From Channa striata (Eukaryota; Chordata; Actinopteri; Anabantiformes; Channidae), in the NCBI GenBank assembly GCA_033026295.1, contig CM065177.1, positions 4,953,400 through 5,017,399 on the forward strand: a DNA stretch of 64,000 nucleotides, given 5' to 3'. Positions 31,816-45,900 of this stretch are shown here, piece after piece (position 1 is the stretch's first letter; every line of letters starts with the position of its first letter). A program made the translations under genes and the position numbers. The notes under the pieces were generated by a model, which was not told the DNA's origin, did not search any database, and saw nothing but the letters and a program-made list of their open reading frames with translations.

Positions 31816-33339
31816 CATACCCACTTTTCATGCCGCAGAAATCATCTTATCGGTGATTGATACACTTCTATCATAGAGATATAGGAGATATGAAGATGGA
31901 CCACAGATGAGGGTTTGTTAAGTCACTAGCTACACCAGTGCCGTGGGTGTGGGGAATGGAAAACATGGCAGATGAAGCCTTTCGTGTTGGCTTGAGCTCG
32001 GACGTAGGAGGGAGACAAACACCAGCAAAACAGCTCAGAGGAAGAGAAAAACATGTTCCAAGGCAGTTTGGAGTAAACAGAGACGAAAAATGACATAATC
32101 CATAATCCAGGACATAAATAAATAAATCAAGTACTGAAAACCTTAAATATATACAAAATTAAATAAGTACTAGGCACCACTTCAATCGAATGCACAGGAA
32201 ATAAATGGCAATCCTTAAAAAAGTTCCACATTTCTGCTATATATTCTTGCATATGTGTATATACTGAGTCAAACTGAAGTAAACAAAAGACACACATCAT
32301 AGTGTTCTGCAGCGAGAATGCAGTGGCTTTGACTCAGGTTGTGGCTTAGTACAAACATAGGATTTAGAATCACTGTTGTCCACAGAACCAACCGCTGGCT
32401 CATTTAATGCAGAGGTGAATTTGGAGTGTGTAAAATGCCACATGGCTTACAGGTTCAGTTACATACTGACACGTCTCCCATAGGATTGATTTAAGCATTT
32501 AAAGGCTTATTTTTGTATCCATTCACTCTATTTGTCAAAAATTTCTATTTTTCTTTAGTTGCACCCTTTTTATTTAAGACAACAAGAGGCATAATTTATT
32601 CTGGTGTTCATATTGAGAACACTTTTTAAATACTTCCACAGAAACTTTTCCCTCTAGATTCAGTGTCTCATTATCTAAAAATAATCCACACAAGCTGTAC
32701 TTGTCGTATGCCCTCTTTCTTATGTAGGCCTAGTAAATAGTTCAAATGAAAAAGGTTTTTGGACTCTTACAGTAACTAGTGACTCCGTTTCTAGATTTTG
32801 TTTGTATGTTTTATACTACAGATGTCTGTCATTCATTTTACAGTCATTGTAATGGTGTGATGGAGGTGATCTTTGACACAGATCTCAAATCTGGGAAAAG
32901 AACACGTATATGTTATATGTGGACAGTGTTAGGGTAGGAAAAAAAAGTATTTATTGTGAATTAGGGAGAACAACTTTTTCTGTGTGCCTCAGAACTTACT
33001 ATTTGTCTTCATTTTATATCTAGAGCTGTAAGTCCATGAAGTGTGCTGTGTACATAAGAGATTGAGCAATTGAACCACTCCCTCAATGAGAATAATCTTC
33101 CACCAAACTACCGTTGGGTTTATTAAATGACACCATTGTGACCTAGTCATTTTCAAACTTCCAGTGGCCTAAGCAACAGCAAGCTTAACTATGTTTACCT
33201 AGTGCTATCAAGCATATGAGTCATAGTGGTTCCAGCGCAAATGACACACAGGACATCGATATTACTACTATGAACTATTAACTCCATAATGACGAACCAA
33301 ATAATGAGCAAAAACAGTTCTTTTTTTTTTTATAAATTC

Positions 33340-33345
33340 TTTATT
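33340..33345 (-). terminator. possible distal polyadenylation signal of cavin2
   Basis: AATAAA followed within about 10 bases by an A-rich tract. It would give a 2.8-kb 3' UTR; a proximal AATAAA at 36038-36043 is the alternative. Confidence 0.35.
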
Positions 33346-36037
33346 GATGTACACAACTGTAAAGTTTGAAAGGAAAAGCTTCCATTTTTACAAGATGGCT
33401 GAAACAGGTGCTACATCTGAACACTCAAGTGGCAGTAAATCTTGCAGAAACCTCTTTGGTTTAAGTGGTTAACTAAACTGGTTAAAAGGTAACAAAAAAG
33501 ATAAAATAGACACAATGTCATTATCATTATTGGACAGTGCTGCGGGTATCTGGTGTTTGAAAGTTTTAGCAAAAAATGTTTCTCACACATAAACTGTGTT
33601 CAACTGTATGATTAAAATCAATCTGATTTTTAAACACATACACATGTCTATAGATACTGTATTTATTTCTTTTTTAACATCAGACATATCAGCAAAGTGA
33701 CACACTTGCACGAAAAAGCAGAAATACCACAAAGCCGGTCACTTTTACCTCGACATTATTATAGAATGTACACATAAGCCTAATGTTTGATACATTTTCA
33801 ATAATGTGATTTATACAAAGAAGGATTAAAAAGAAAACAAGTCATCAGCATGACTAAGAATATTTCACATAAACAGTAATAAGTGGTTTAAAATGAAAAC
33901 AGGTCATTATTTATTTTCCCTTTACAGATTTTGTTGAAATCTGGCATGTTAATGTTCATAATAAATGATGCACTTAAAAGCTTTCTCCTGTGTTTACTAG
34001 ACCTGAATAAAGTGGGTTTTTTTGTTTGTTTGTTTTTTTTTGCACATTTTAAATATGATAAAATACTCAGGGCACCATACAGTATTTTAACTGAATTTAT
34101 TGTTCTTATTTAGAGGCACAGATGTGAGGTGCAGTGGGTAACTTAAACAGCGGTTAACCTATCGTGCAATGCCAGCACTTACTTAATAAACCAAATCTCG
34201 CGACGTAACCCATAGCAAAACACCTTTCTGAAAAGCTGCATGTATGCATACCCCAAAGTCAACTTTATCATCCTCTGCAACGAGTGAAGTTTTCTCCAAC
34301 TTCCCCAAACCCCCGGAGCTCATGCCCAGCAGTCTCTACAGGGGCACAACACCTGTGGCTCCAGAGAGCCTCTTCTTCTCTCTGCACTGTCTCAACAAGG
34401 AGGCCAAGAGCGTGAAAAATGAGCTGAGCCGGAGTCATCCGTCAAACCTAGGAATGCTCTGCCTTTATCTGCTTGTGTGACCTCTCTAGTATCTGAATCC
34501 TTGGCACCTGGTATCGCTTGCTAAATTATTTTTAGGGAGTCAGGGCATTAGACATCTGTAAAGCAGTAACAATGTGCAACAAGAGGAAGGTCACTTTAAA
34601 GAAACTTTCAGGAATGACTTCCAAACATGAAGTCGATTGTGACTGATGTAGCTGCACATCCTTTTAACTTTCTCAGCCTTTTTGTCTCTGTGACTTTCCT
34701 ACTTAAGTAATAGAAACAGGCATCTTTTACTATCACTCTCATCTACACAGATGCAGTGCAATAAGTGACACCAGTCTGTGCAAGGTTAAGGCACTGTAGG
34801 AGCAAGCGAGTGTGCGCACCTAGAGTCAGGAGTGATGTGCCCTGGCAAACGTATGTAAGACAGCGTTTATGCGTAAACATTTAGAAGCAAGCGATAGTTG
34901 CCTGAAAGAAAGGGACGAGTTATAAACCGGCCTAATATCATAGAGTTTTTCAAAAAACACAGATACAAAATATAATCGAATCACACTCAAGGCAGTTATC
35001 ATAAAGTTACTATTTCCTGATGTACAGTATAAATGTTAAATAGCTGTGTGCCTCGTAGTGAATACAACAATTCCTACAAACAAACATGTAAATTTGCCCT
35101 GCAGAAAGGATAAAGAGTTATAAAATGTGCATTTAGTTTGTCAGTATTCAAATGTGTAGGGTTATCTGGGTTAGTAATATATTTTTCCCTCCATCTAGAG
35201 TAGCCTCTATTCTCTAGAGATGTCCCTCATTTGCATGTGTCAAACATTTTATGAATATCAAATGTGTGATTTACAGGACTGGTGGTTAATTGCTGATTAC
35301 AAATGACTAACAACGATAGTTTTGTGTACAACCTATAGAGCACTTTAGGGAGGTCATAACTGACAGAGTCAGAAACGGTAAACTGGGCCCCACTAGGAAA
35401 ATGACATACAATCTGAAAACTGCAAGCAAAGGACAGGGGGCAGGACAGCTCTTTAGTTAACATTAGGGTTTGTTTTAACCAATGGTCCTACGAATTCAGC
35501 AAACAACTTATTTTTACTACAAAACACTCCAGGACACAGAGAACACCCAGAAACGTGCCATTCCAGTAGTTGCACAACCTGGCAACACACCGCCTCAACA
35601 GGCTGTGGGCAGTACCACTGCTGGTAAAGATTTAATATTCCTCACAAAAAAGAACAAAGAGGCTATTTGTCAGTGAGAAAGAGTGGTCCAGAACCAGACA
35701 AACACAGCAAGAGGGAGATAGTTGGCCCAGCGCCCTGGAGATGAGCTGCTACTGAAGTGATGGGCACCAGTTACTGGGCCTGAGTTATGGTGCACTGATA
35801 CAATGTTGTTTCTTTAGTCGACCAAAGGTTTTCGAAGCAACTTCAGTGAGGTGCACCAAGAGGTGAGGCCACTAACTTTGTTGGATTGGCAGACTGGGTC
35901 AAGGTTTTCTATGCCGGTGATAATCAAGGTTGGCTGCACTTATCAATAGATGAGAGTATGTTTCTATTGTACAGGGGCATTTATAATAGGAACACAAGAC
36001 ATTTTAGTACGGAGGGATAATATACACCTGCTGGGTG

Positions 36038-36043
36038 TTTATT
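36038..36043 (-). terminator. possible proximal polyadenylation signal of cavin2
   Basis: AATAAA about 70 bases after the cavin2 stop codon; would make a very short 3' UTR. Confidence 0.35.
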
Positions 36044-36113
36044 AATATGGACATCTAAAGAAGAAAAATAATGTGGAGCTAGAATCAATGCCCAACAAAT
36101 TCTTTAATTCATA

Positions 36114-36998
36114 TTAGGACTCTTGCTTCACAGCGATTGTTGCTGTTGGAATCTGGGCATCTGCCGCTGCTGTCTCAACAGGGCTTTTGTGTTTCTCCTT
36201 ATCTTCTTCTTCATCTTCTTCTTCATCCACACCAATATCTTCATCACCCTCAGGAACCGCCAGGCCAGCAGAACGCTCCCCATTAATTTTGCACTCAATG
36301 CTTGGTGCTTCTCCATTGATTGCCAGACCTGCCTTCATGCTCTCTGGGGTGGAGTCTGGCTTCAGTATCTCCCGAGCCTCCTCCACAATGCTTTGGTGGG
36401 TGTGCACCTCTGGCAAGGGAATCTCACCACCTAAGTTTTCCAAGGGTGTAATCTCCACATGGGCTTCTTCCCCAGATGTACCCAAATCTTGTTTGGTGCC
36501 GTCTCCGTCTCTGACCTTCTTTACATTGAAGGTCATTGGAGACACCTTGAATGAAGAGGTCTTGGCAGTGGGGCTCTTGGGGTGGTTTGGGGTGAAGCTC
36601 TTCTTGATTTTCTCACGCTTCTCTGGTGGCACAATCTTGGTGGTGATCTGGGTCATCTTTTTCTCAAAGCTCTGGCGTGAAAAGGCCTTCTTGAGGCTAT
36701 CAACCTTCTTCAGGCTGGAACGCTTAAATTTGTCAGCCCTTCTCTCGAAATGCACAGGGCTCAAACCCCCTGCAGCCTCACCCGACAACATATCTTCATC
36801 AATTTGGTGTGCTGTCAGATCATCATCCTCATCTGAGGACAGGTTGATGGTTTGGAGACCCTCATCCTGGGTACGAATGCCCTCAACAGAGCCTGTTACA
36901 GATGGAGTCGGGTGGGTGGATTCCGCATCATACTGGCTTGGTTGGGGTGTCTTGAGGGAGTCTTTGACTAACAAGGTGGATGGGATCTCATTGTCTTC
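36114..36998 (-). CDS. cavin2: cavin2 coding exon 2: HR2 and acidic tail
   Basis: Starts EDNEIPSTLLVKDS after TTTTTCTTAG. Contains INLSSDEDDDL, FKRSSLKKVDSLKKAFSRQS, KIVPPEKREKIKKSFTPNHP and SSFKVSPMTFNVKKVRDGDG, each with a close human CAVIN2 counterpart. A glutamate/aspartate run (DEEEDEEEDKE) lies near the C-terminus; the protein ends VKQES-stop. Confidence 0.95.
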   Translation of the reverse strand, partial: EDNEIPSTLLVKDSLKTPQPSQYDAESTHPTPSVTGSVEGIRTQDEGLQTINLSSDEDDDLTAHQIDEDMLSGEAAGGLSPVHFERRADKFKRSSLKKVDSLKKAFSRQSFEKKMTQITTKIVPPEKREKIKKSFTPNHPKSPTAKTSSFKVSPMTFNVKKVRDGDGTKQDLGTSGEEAHVEITPLENLGGEIPLPEVHTHQSIVEEAREILKPDSTPESMKAGLAINGEAPSIECKINGERSAGLAVPEGDEDIGVDEEEDEEEDKEKHKSPVETAAADAQIPTATIAVKQES

Positions 36999-39900
36999 CT
37001 AAGAAAAACAAGTACAGAAGGGCAGAGTTAGATGAGTTATAAAAAACGTAACTGCTTGAACCAGAGTTGAGAAACGTCACCTTGTCTGATTTGCCTTAGA
37101 TTGCAGTAAAGTTTGAAAACCTGGTTTTTTTAACCCACAATGTTTACTATCTATTTATTTTTTATTCTTAGGGGTTAGGGGTTAGACTTGAAGCTTTTTT
37201 CCAAGGTTCCAGTGCCTTCTGAAGAATTTTTGACAATAGTTCAAGTGAAGATGTTTTAAGTGTACCTCTAAACACACATTAATGGACACTTCTGGCCATT
37301 GTATCTGGCCGTGTATATGGATGTCTGTGTTTAATGCTCTCTGACTTTAGAAACCAGTCTCTGCATGCCTCCCCGCTTGTCTCCTCAAGATATCTGAAGA
37401 ATCCTGCCTATTCCTCTAGAGGAGTTACACACTTTTCTTTTTTTCTGTTTTAAATCCCCCTTTGTTTTTAATGCCCACCATCTATGTCCACATTTATTAC
37501 CACACAGTGTGTGACACAGAGAACAATAAAGTTCATATACAAAGTTTCAGTTTGTTCAACTTTCTGTCTTTTTTTCCTTCCTCCCTTTGATTTGATGAAT
37601 ACCCTTTTGTGGACAATCTCACATGTGGGCACACACATACAATGTTGCACTCCACTGGGGATTTGTGAGATAAGAGTTCACAGCCCCATTGCACCCATCC
37701 TTTCATACCCAGGAGTGAGTGGAGAGTGAATGTGCAGCTTTAGTAGTTGACCAGCCATTGGAAATGCTCATAAACAAATCTATGCAGGGATATCAGCTAA
37801 ACATTTCACAATATACAAACCCCATGTTGACAAAGTAAAAACTACCTTTTTTTTGCAACTTAAAAAAAGGAAACACTGTAATCTCCCACATATAAAAGAA
37901 TAATATAAGAATTTCTGATGTTTCAAGCCAAATCCTGCTCTGGTGCATCCTGTTTGCTTTACCTTTGCTTGAAATGTGTGTAGAACATCACTGGATTCTA
38001 TGAAGGGCAAAGTAAATTGACTGGACATGATTTAGAAAGGCACCCACCTGTGTAAGGTACCACAATTCATACTGTCAGGACAAAATCCAAGCCACAAAGT
38101 CCAAAAAACTCCTTAGACCTCCACAGTAAAACTGTTTCAAGGGACAGATCAGATCAAGGGTATAAAACCATTTCCTATTTCCCAGGAGCTCAATAATTGT
38201 AAAAAAAAAAGTTTAAAATAGGACACTTTTTAGAGTTGACTGTCTGGCCAAAAAGAGTAACAGCCAGAGAAGGGCCTTAGTTATTAAAGTCAGTGAGAGC
38301 AGAGGGATGGATATATGGATCAAAACATAATGGGGGCAAAAGTTCACCTTTCAGCTTGATCCTAAGCATTTAGCAAAGAAAATGCTAAAGGACAAGTTAC
38401 TGACTTGTCCTCACATTGCCCAGCCAGACAGAACATCTGTGGTGAGACCTGAAGATGGCAGTCCACAGATGGCTTCCTTTGCCTTTTGCAGGGCTCTGAC
38501 AAGAACAATGGGATAAACTGCCTGAATCCAGGTGTACAAAGGTTGTAGAGGTTGAAAGCTGTAATTGCAGCCAAAGGGGCTTCTGCAAAGTACTTAATTA
38601 AGGGTCTGAAGTCTTGTAAATTAGAGACTTCAGTTTCAGAATTTTAAATAAATTTGCTAAACCTTTGAAAAATGTATTGATCAGTTTTTATTTAAATCGA
38701 CACTTTGAATTGAAGGCAATTTAAAATGAAGAAAAACAAGGCTTAGGTGTTAATGTTAGGCACCTAAACCCCTACAAAGGACAGCTTTCATGAAGTGGAA
38801 CACCATGCACAAGCCTCTTGTTTTTAACCTCCCTGCAGAAACCTGATAACTCCGGCCTTGATCTCAAACATGCAGGCATGATTCACAGTTCAGGTGTGTG
38901 CCAAGCATATGTGGTATCTCCCAGTTAAAGCTAATAAATCTGTCAGCGTGTTCTTAAAGGCGTCAACGTTCGGAGGAGGGCCACGTTTTCCATGGTAAAG
39001 GGAAGAGGAACAACAATGCTTCAGAACAGATAGGCCAGTTTACTAGATCAGGGTGGATAAACTGCTTATACTGGTCTTCTGTGGCTCTCTTTTATTTACC
39101 ACTAGCAACCACTAGAGAGAGGTATGCCATTCATGATGATGCACTGCAGGTTATTAACTCGAAACTCGAGAAGTCGAGTGTAGCACCTTGGGGAACAGCT
39201 CTGCTTGCCACTGCCTCTCATTTGGGTTGAACTGTAATCCCTCCCCTTCACTTTTGTTCTCCTTAGCTCCCTCCTGTCATGTCTCTGAATGCCTTATTTT
39301 TCTGCTGGTCTGACACTGCACCACACCCACAGATGGTTCATGCATCTGAACATGTCTGTGCAAAGTCAAATCTGAAAGTCAGGAACTATGTAAGTTATGT
39401 CTCTTTTATTAAACACATGAGAGACTATGGAGAAATGACAGAAAGCTTGTTTCAAAGTTTCTGCTTCTCTTCTCTATCTGTTTGTGAACTTGTTTGAACA
39501 CTTTCAATCAGCATGTAATGCGAGAAGGCTTTAGGTTTTAAGCATCAAACTAAATCTGACAAATCATGATGAGAATATCAAAGCCAATACGTCCCCCCTG
39601 ACCCTCAGCCGACTAGTCCTCGATAACAACCAATAATCTTAACTGACTGTTTGGTCGTGTTGGGTTTTTTCTCGAGATTCAATCACAACACCCTTGCTCC
39701 GGTCTGGGCATGTCACAGACTTTGTGATTTGGCTCAAACATGTTTGATAGAATCAGTGTGGGTACTGGAGTGTGTGGGAGGCAGTAAGTGAAACTCAAAC
39801 ACCCCTGAATGAGAGCTGAGCTCTGCGGCAACATACTGTCTTACACCTGATATTGTAAGAGTTTCAAAGTTGTTGTATTCATGGTATTGTTGTATATGAG

Positions 39901-42900
39901 TTTCTGTAAAATTCAATGGTTTCTGATTCATGAGGATAAATACAATCAATGATTCACTTATCAATTTCTACTAACTGCTGCAGGAATCCAAAGTGTTTGA
40001 TACTTTATGTTTTCCCTGTGAAAACGACAAAAGGAAAAAGAGAAAAAGAGCAATGAAATAGTCTGAGACCAGTGTGTCCCCAGTTTAACCCCCCAACAAT
40101 CTTGGCAGGACAGCTACAAACAAACTTCTCCTAAATAGCATTTGACCCAGGTCTGTCCTGTATGTTTGTGTGTCCCTGTGTGTGTGTGTGTGTGTGTGAG
40201 TGTGTGTGTGTGCCTCACATTCTGCCACGTCTCTCTTGGGAACCCTGTTAATTAATGTACCCTCTAAGCAAGCACTCATTAGCCATGGAGCATGTGATAT
40301 GCGTAAGTATGTGTGTGTTTAAGAGTCTGCGTGCCAGTGTGTATTTGTGTGCAGCCATTTAGGACATCAGCCATTGTTTAAGAAACCTGTTAAAGAGAGC
40401 AAGACTAAATTTGGAGCAAAGCAAAAACAACAAAGTTAATCCATTCCGACAGCTAGTTTACTGTATGTTAAAGGCCGCACACAAGATATTGTGAACCGAC
40501 GCTTATGCAAAGGAGTCCAGAAACCCATTAACAGTTCCACGGTAGATTTCCCAACTAATTGTAAGTGCTGCAAGGTGTTACTAAGTCAGAGCTTATGTAA
40601 GTTGGTTCTCTGGAGTCTCTGGCTCTATTCAAAGTGAGAGGGATCAGGGCGCGGCAGACGAGAGTCACAACTCTCTGAAAGAGCTCTAAGCTCCTGTTAC
40701 TTTGTGAGTGTGTGTTTCTGTTTGCACCACATGTAGATTGATTCACTTCTGTCTTTGCATCTTTTTGCAATTTCCCTCCTCGATGCAAATATACTGTACG
40801 TGCACTGAGATCCGCTGTGCTCTGTGACCACATCCATCATGTGTGATCTTTTTGAAGAAGTAAAGCCTAGCTGTGTAAAATTCTACACTTTTTCTATTTA
40901 GGAGGCAAGTAGCAGTTTCCAAAAGCCTACCCCACATTATTCACTTCTTGACGTTTCTGAAAAGTGACTGAGAGACTGATACCAAAACTAAACCCTTACA
41001 TTTCTCTGTTGGTGTGATGTCTCCTGGTGCCTGATCAGGCCTCAGATAAAACTGGTCTGGTTTCCACAAACCTAAATGCCCTGATTTGACAGAGAAAGCC
41101 TGCTGCTTAGAATAACAATATGACTTTTGGCACTTTCACTCTGTTCTTTGTACTAACACAATACTAGTTATTCAGCAACAATCCACTGGAAACTTGCAGC
41201 ACAGCAACATATTTATGTCAGACAAACAAAGGTTACAAGTGGATTGACAAGTGAATCAGATCCACTCAAGGTTCACACGAATTATTGCTTCAGTAGAGGG
41301 ACGAGATTGAGGACGTCCTTTGTAAGACAAGGTAACATGGTCAGTGGAACAATTAGCCTAAATAGAACCCATGATCTAGTGTATAATGTTAAGAAAATGT
41401 TTTCTTTTATATTTTATGTCAAAACTCCCTGTCTACCTCATAAATCTTGAAACTTCAGATTATTTCCAGATTTACATGAAAATATTAATACACAGATTTA
41501 CACTTGTTGCCTAAACTCTTGTCTTTGGTTTATTTAAACTAGTTAATGTATCAAAGACATTTGAACGTACTCTGCTGCACAAACCTCAGTGTGTGTTTTA
41601 TTTGTCTATGTGAGTGATATTTGATCAACCACATGAAGTTCATTGTCACTACTTTATTAATACAAATACATACAATGAAAAATAATAAATGTTAGCATGT
41701 TAAACTTGATGGTGAACAAAGTAAACATTGTGTACCACCCCCATGGTAACATCATGATAGTTTGCTGATGTGAGAATTAAGCTCAAAGCTACAGTGTGGT
41801 TTGGTTTAGCCTCACAGATCTGCTACAAAGGATGTAGACTTGTACACAGTATACTAATAAACTGATGTGCAAAATCAATATGCACCACACTGCATGCTGC
41901 GCAAATGTAAAACAAAACTTTAGTTTCTTACTTTTATATTACAATTTGCCAAAGTGTTATGTGTGTTGTGTACTGTGTGGTGTGTGTGCGTTCTATAGTG
42001 ATCTTTGTACACATGTGTACATGCCATCCCAGTCTCACCCCGCACTTTTTACTTTTTCAAAGCCACCTTCAATATAAATGCCTTAATGGGCACAGACACA
42101 CACATACACAAGACAAAACTCATTTACTCACATTAGCACGAATATCATTAACCTTTGCTGTGGTCCCCAATTATCTGTGTAACCAGTCATACTGTAAGGG
42201 TTCTTGTGAGGGACCCACATGTGTGTTCTCTGACGATAAATGTGGGTTTTCTTAATCCGAATACATGAGGTAAGTACAGGTGTGCTGGTACAGTGAGTCA
42301 GGTGTTTGACTGCACTAAAGGGTAGACCGTCACACAACGGGATGTCCATCACACACAAATGCTCATATCAAGCTCCTACAATGACTTTGTTCCAGACTGA
42401 GAAACACCAGAAGCTGCTGTTTTTTATAATACACATTTCAAACAATGGCTAAAGACTCTTAGCGTGAAAATCTTATTTTCCTTCTTATATTCTCCTTCTC
42501 CTTTTTACCCCTCCACTTTATCTGTAATAGCTTCCAACCTCATTCAAGAACCGCAAACAAAACATTCTCCCTAATACTATTCTTTTTTTGTGACAGACTC
42601 ACAAAACACTCCATCCATTCAGCCACAATCACAGTGCCGTAGACCTTCATTTTCATACAGTACGGGGTAATTGCTGCACATCTCTTCCATTACAGTGCAC
42701 TCAGTTGTTTGACAGTTTCCCCTAACCCAGCTTGCAGAGCCATCTGTGAACAGGGGAAGTAGGAAGGAAGGAAAGGAAATGGAATTATGCTGTTTGTTAG
42801 GGGTTACCACACATGATAAACTCAGTGTACTGTGGACTGCCATGAACTACAGGACATCCATACATACATATATTCTAAATATAAAGTCAAAAATTGCAAC

Positions 42901-45900
42901 CCAAAACTAATCCACATACGCTCAAATTGTGGGAAAAACTCTATCAATTTTATTTTCATTTTGTCAGCAATAATTCTGAATCATGCCTCGTGGCCTAATA
43001 CCCGTAAAGTTTTTGCATGACAAGTTTGGGCATTCTTTCCCATCCACACCCCTCCCATCTCTGCCTCAAAGAAAGGAAAACATGCCATGTTTACTGGCCT
43101 CGCAAGCTTGTGTAATACTCAATACAATACTCAATTCAGGCGCAATGTCACACTGACACGTTGGTAGAACGTAGATTGTGGCTATTGACAGAGGTGGCAA
43201 TTATGCCGGATGACATAAATAATAATGTTGGACGTCTGGAGAAACTTCACTCAACCTGTAATTTACTGGATAGCAATCAGTGGACTTTGGATAATATGTC
43301 TCTTTTGGAATATATGCATCGCCAGTTTCAAATAAGCCATGATATTTATTGCAACACCATGTTGAGATTTTTATTGTTTACTCCACTGCTCATTACCAGA
43401 TCACATCACTAAACACACACTTGCCCTGCTTGTCTTGCACCATCCATTTTACATCATCTGTCACATATGTACATGTATACATATGTGACAGATGATGTAA
43501 AACTGTAAAAATGTCTTCAGCAATGTCCCAGTAATGTTTCTGCACATTTATGTTCTACTTTCTCTAAGTTTAATCGAACTCTGGCTATGTTAGTCTACTT
43601 TAGCCCATGATCTTCCTTTGCACATTGCTTCAGCACAATCCCAAACTATCAGAACCATTGTTTGAGAAGGGCTGTGCAGAGATACCAAACACTTTTGATA
43701 AGGCTACCACCAATTGTCACAGTGTTCACCCTGTGTGGAGGTCAGAGGGTGTGTGAGTTTACAGAGCAGCCACAAATTCATCATGTTATCTTAAAAATGT
43801 CTATATTGGTGTGTTTTCTTTATGCTGAGAATTAACAGCATCGAGAACTGAAATGGCTGTTGTTTCTCTTTTCCTGCCATTGAAGTTATGGCCCTGAGAT
43901 GGGATTAGATGGACAGGTGGGTTTGAAATACTATACATTACGTGTAAAAATGCTAATTTAAATTTAGTGTAAACTCCACGTGCAGTACAAAGATCTATCA
44001 GGCCTGAAGGTGTAAGTCTGGGTCTTTAGTTTTTTCTTCTTCAGACTTTTCCGTCCTCCGTGTATCTTGGAAGCTGGTAAAGTTGTGCCAAAATCCCCTT
44101 TTTTTGTCTGTCATGGAAGCTCACTGACACTTTCATCATCTCCAGTCTTCAACATTCTGTGTTATTAACACTGTTCAAACTAATACTTCACAGCTGGATT
44201 CTGTGGTTACACGCTTGCCTTTGCCTGGAAGACTGAAAAAGTTGAACAGACTTGTCAAACCTGAATGTAAGGCAATACTTCACAATTCACATTCATGTCT
44301 TGTGTTCAGACAGTTTGCACAAGTTACTATTACCAATCGACGTGAAAGACGACAATTTTCACAGTGTCTTTTGTCCTCTACCTGGACTTTCCCTCTTGCT
44401 CTTCGCTCCTCCCCTTTACTTTCTGTTTTCTGAAAATCCTGGAGGATTATGTCAAGAATGAACCCCAAAGGGGAAAATAAGAATGATGACAATGCAAAAA
44501 GCCATGCTGTAAACAAACCTTGTAGTTCATTTAGAAAGGCTACTTTGAAGGCTCATGCAACCTATTTGTACTCTTTAGAGGCTCGCACCTGAGAGCACTT
44601 TTCTAAAAATGTTCTCAAAATATCGCCAAGGGCAAGTGTATATATTTCCCTGCTACTGGTGGTTAGGGCTGAATTATTTTAGCTTTTTCTCTTTACAGTT
44701 GGATAAAGGCTTAGATAAAAGCCTACATATGATGAAACACAATTTGCATCAAAAGATTTCATTAATTGTCATATTCTAACTGCTAATTACCTTCTATAAA
44801 TAATAATGGAATCAGTTAGATTATTAAAGGAGCCTTTACACAAATGCACAGTAAACAAACTGTAAACAAACCCAGCTTAATGTACATCAAATATTATTTT
44901 AACGAAACAAATTCTCTGTTTTAGTCTTTTTGCCATTTGGAATTAAGGCAGTGCAACCAGAATGCTCATCACATCCCCACACCTGAGGCACAAGGCAGAG
45001 GACTCCTAAAGGAAATTACCCATTTGCTAACAGAAATCCATAATAAAAAAAAACATCAGCAAAACATTCCACTGAATTAAATAGAACCTGCACATTTCAA
45101 ATGGTCCTTCTTTATGCTATCTGCTACTATCAAAAACAATCGCCATTACAGATACACAACTCTTCACTACTGGTAATAAAGCCAGAGTAATTAAAAAATT
45201 CAGCATCATAAGTCGTATATCCTAGTGTGTAGTGTGTCCAGAATTGCAATTTTTTTATGTTATTTGTGTGGATGTTTTGGTTCTGCCCTTATCCACAGTG
45301 AAAATAAGGTGATTACCTTGTGTTACCTGTTATTACAATGTAACTACCCCTTGAATTCAAACATCTCCATGGGTTAAACCTTCGTAATATGTATGTGCAC
45401 CATGACTGAAAGCGCTGAAACAGCTAGAACTGCTGTGGGCTATGAGCTGATGAAGTAAATCACCTGCTAGAGAGGGACACAAACAAATCTCAGCTGTAGC
45501 CTACAGCCACGTACTTGCTCCAACCTGTGGAAAGGTGTACAGGTTTCTAAAGGAAGAATCGATGTTAAAACAGCAAGTTAAAAATAGAACTTAGCTCTGA
45601 ACATATCATGTTTGGGAGAAGGTTAAGGGATGCCTTCACTGGCTTTGAACTTGCATCTTTTGGTTCCACTTTGGGTAATACATGTACAGAAATGTCATTA
45701 AACCCATTGACCTTCCTATTTCCAAATATCCCTCAACTTCTAGCTGAAAAACAGATGCAGATGACATCACTTAGAAAAAACCTTCAGTTTCTCACACTAT
45801 GGAGTTTGTAAAAATGGTCAATGTGCCTTTCCAGAACTCCTAATGATGAAAAACTCCTCCAGGTGATTTCATCAGGAGGAGTTTTCCAGCTAACAGCAGA

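Larger units (their letters stand above)
31816..36113. other. intergenic region and probable cavin2 3' UTR
   Basis: No coding gene recognised. Two AATAAA signals in cavin2 orientation (36038-36043 and 33340-33345) mark possible short and long 3' UTR ends. A short GC-richer open stretch on the plus strand (34244-34480) is unexplained. The rest is AT-rich. Confidence 0.55.

Noticed and set aside
36187..37002. 271-codon plus-strand frame
   Set aside because: Exact antisense of cavin2 exon 2; its serine-rich start is the complement of the acidic glutamate run.
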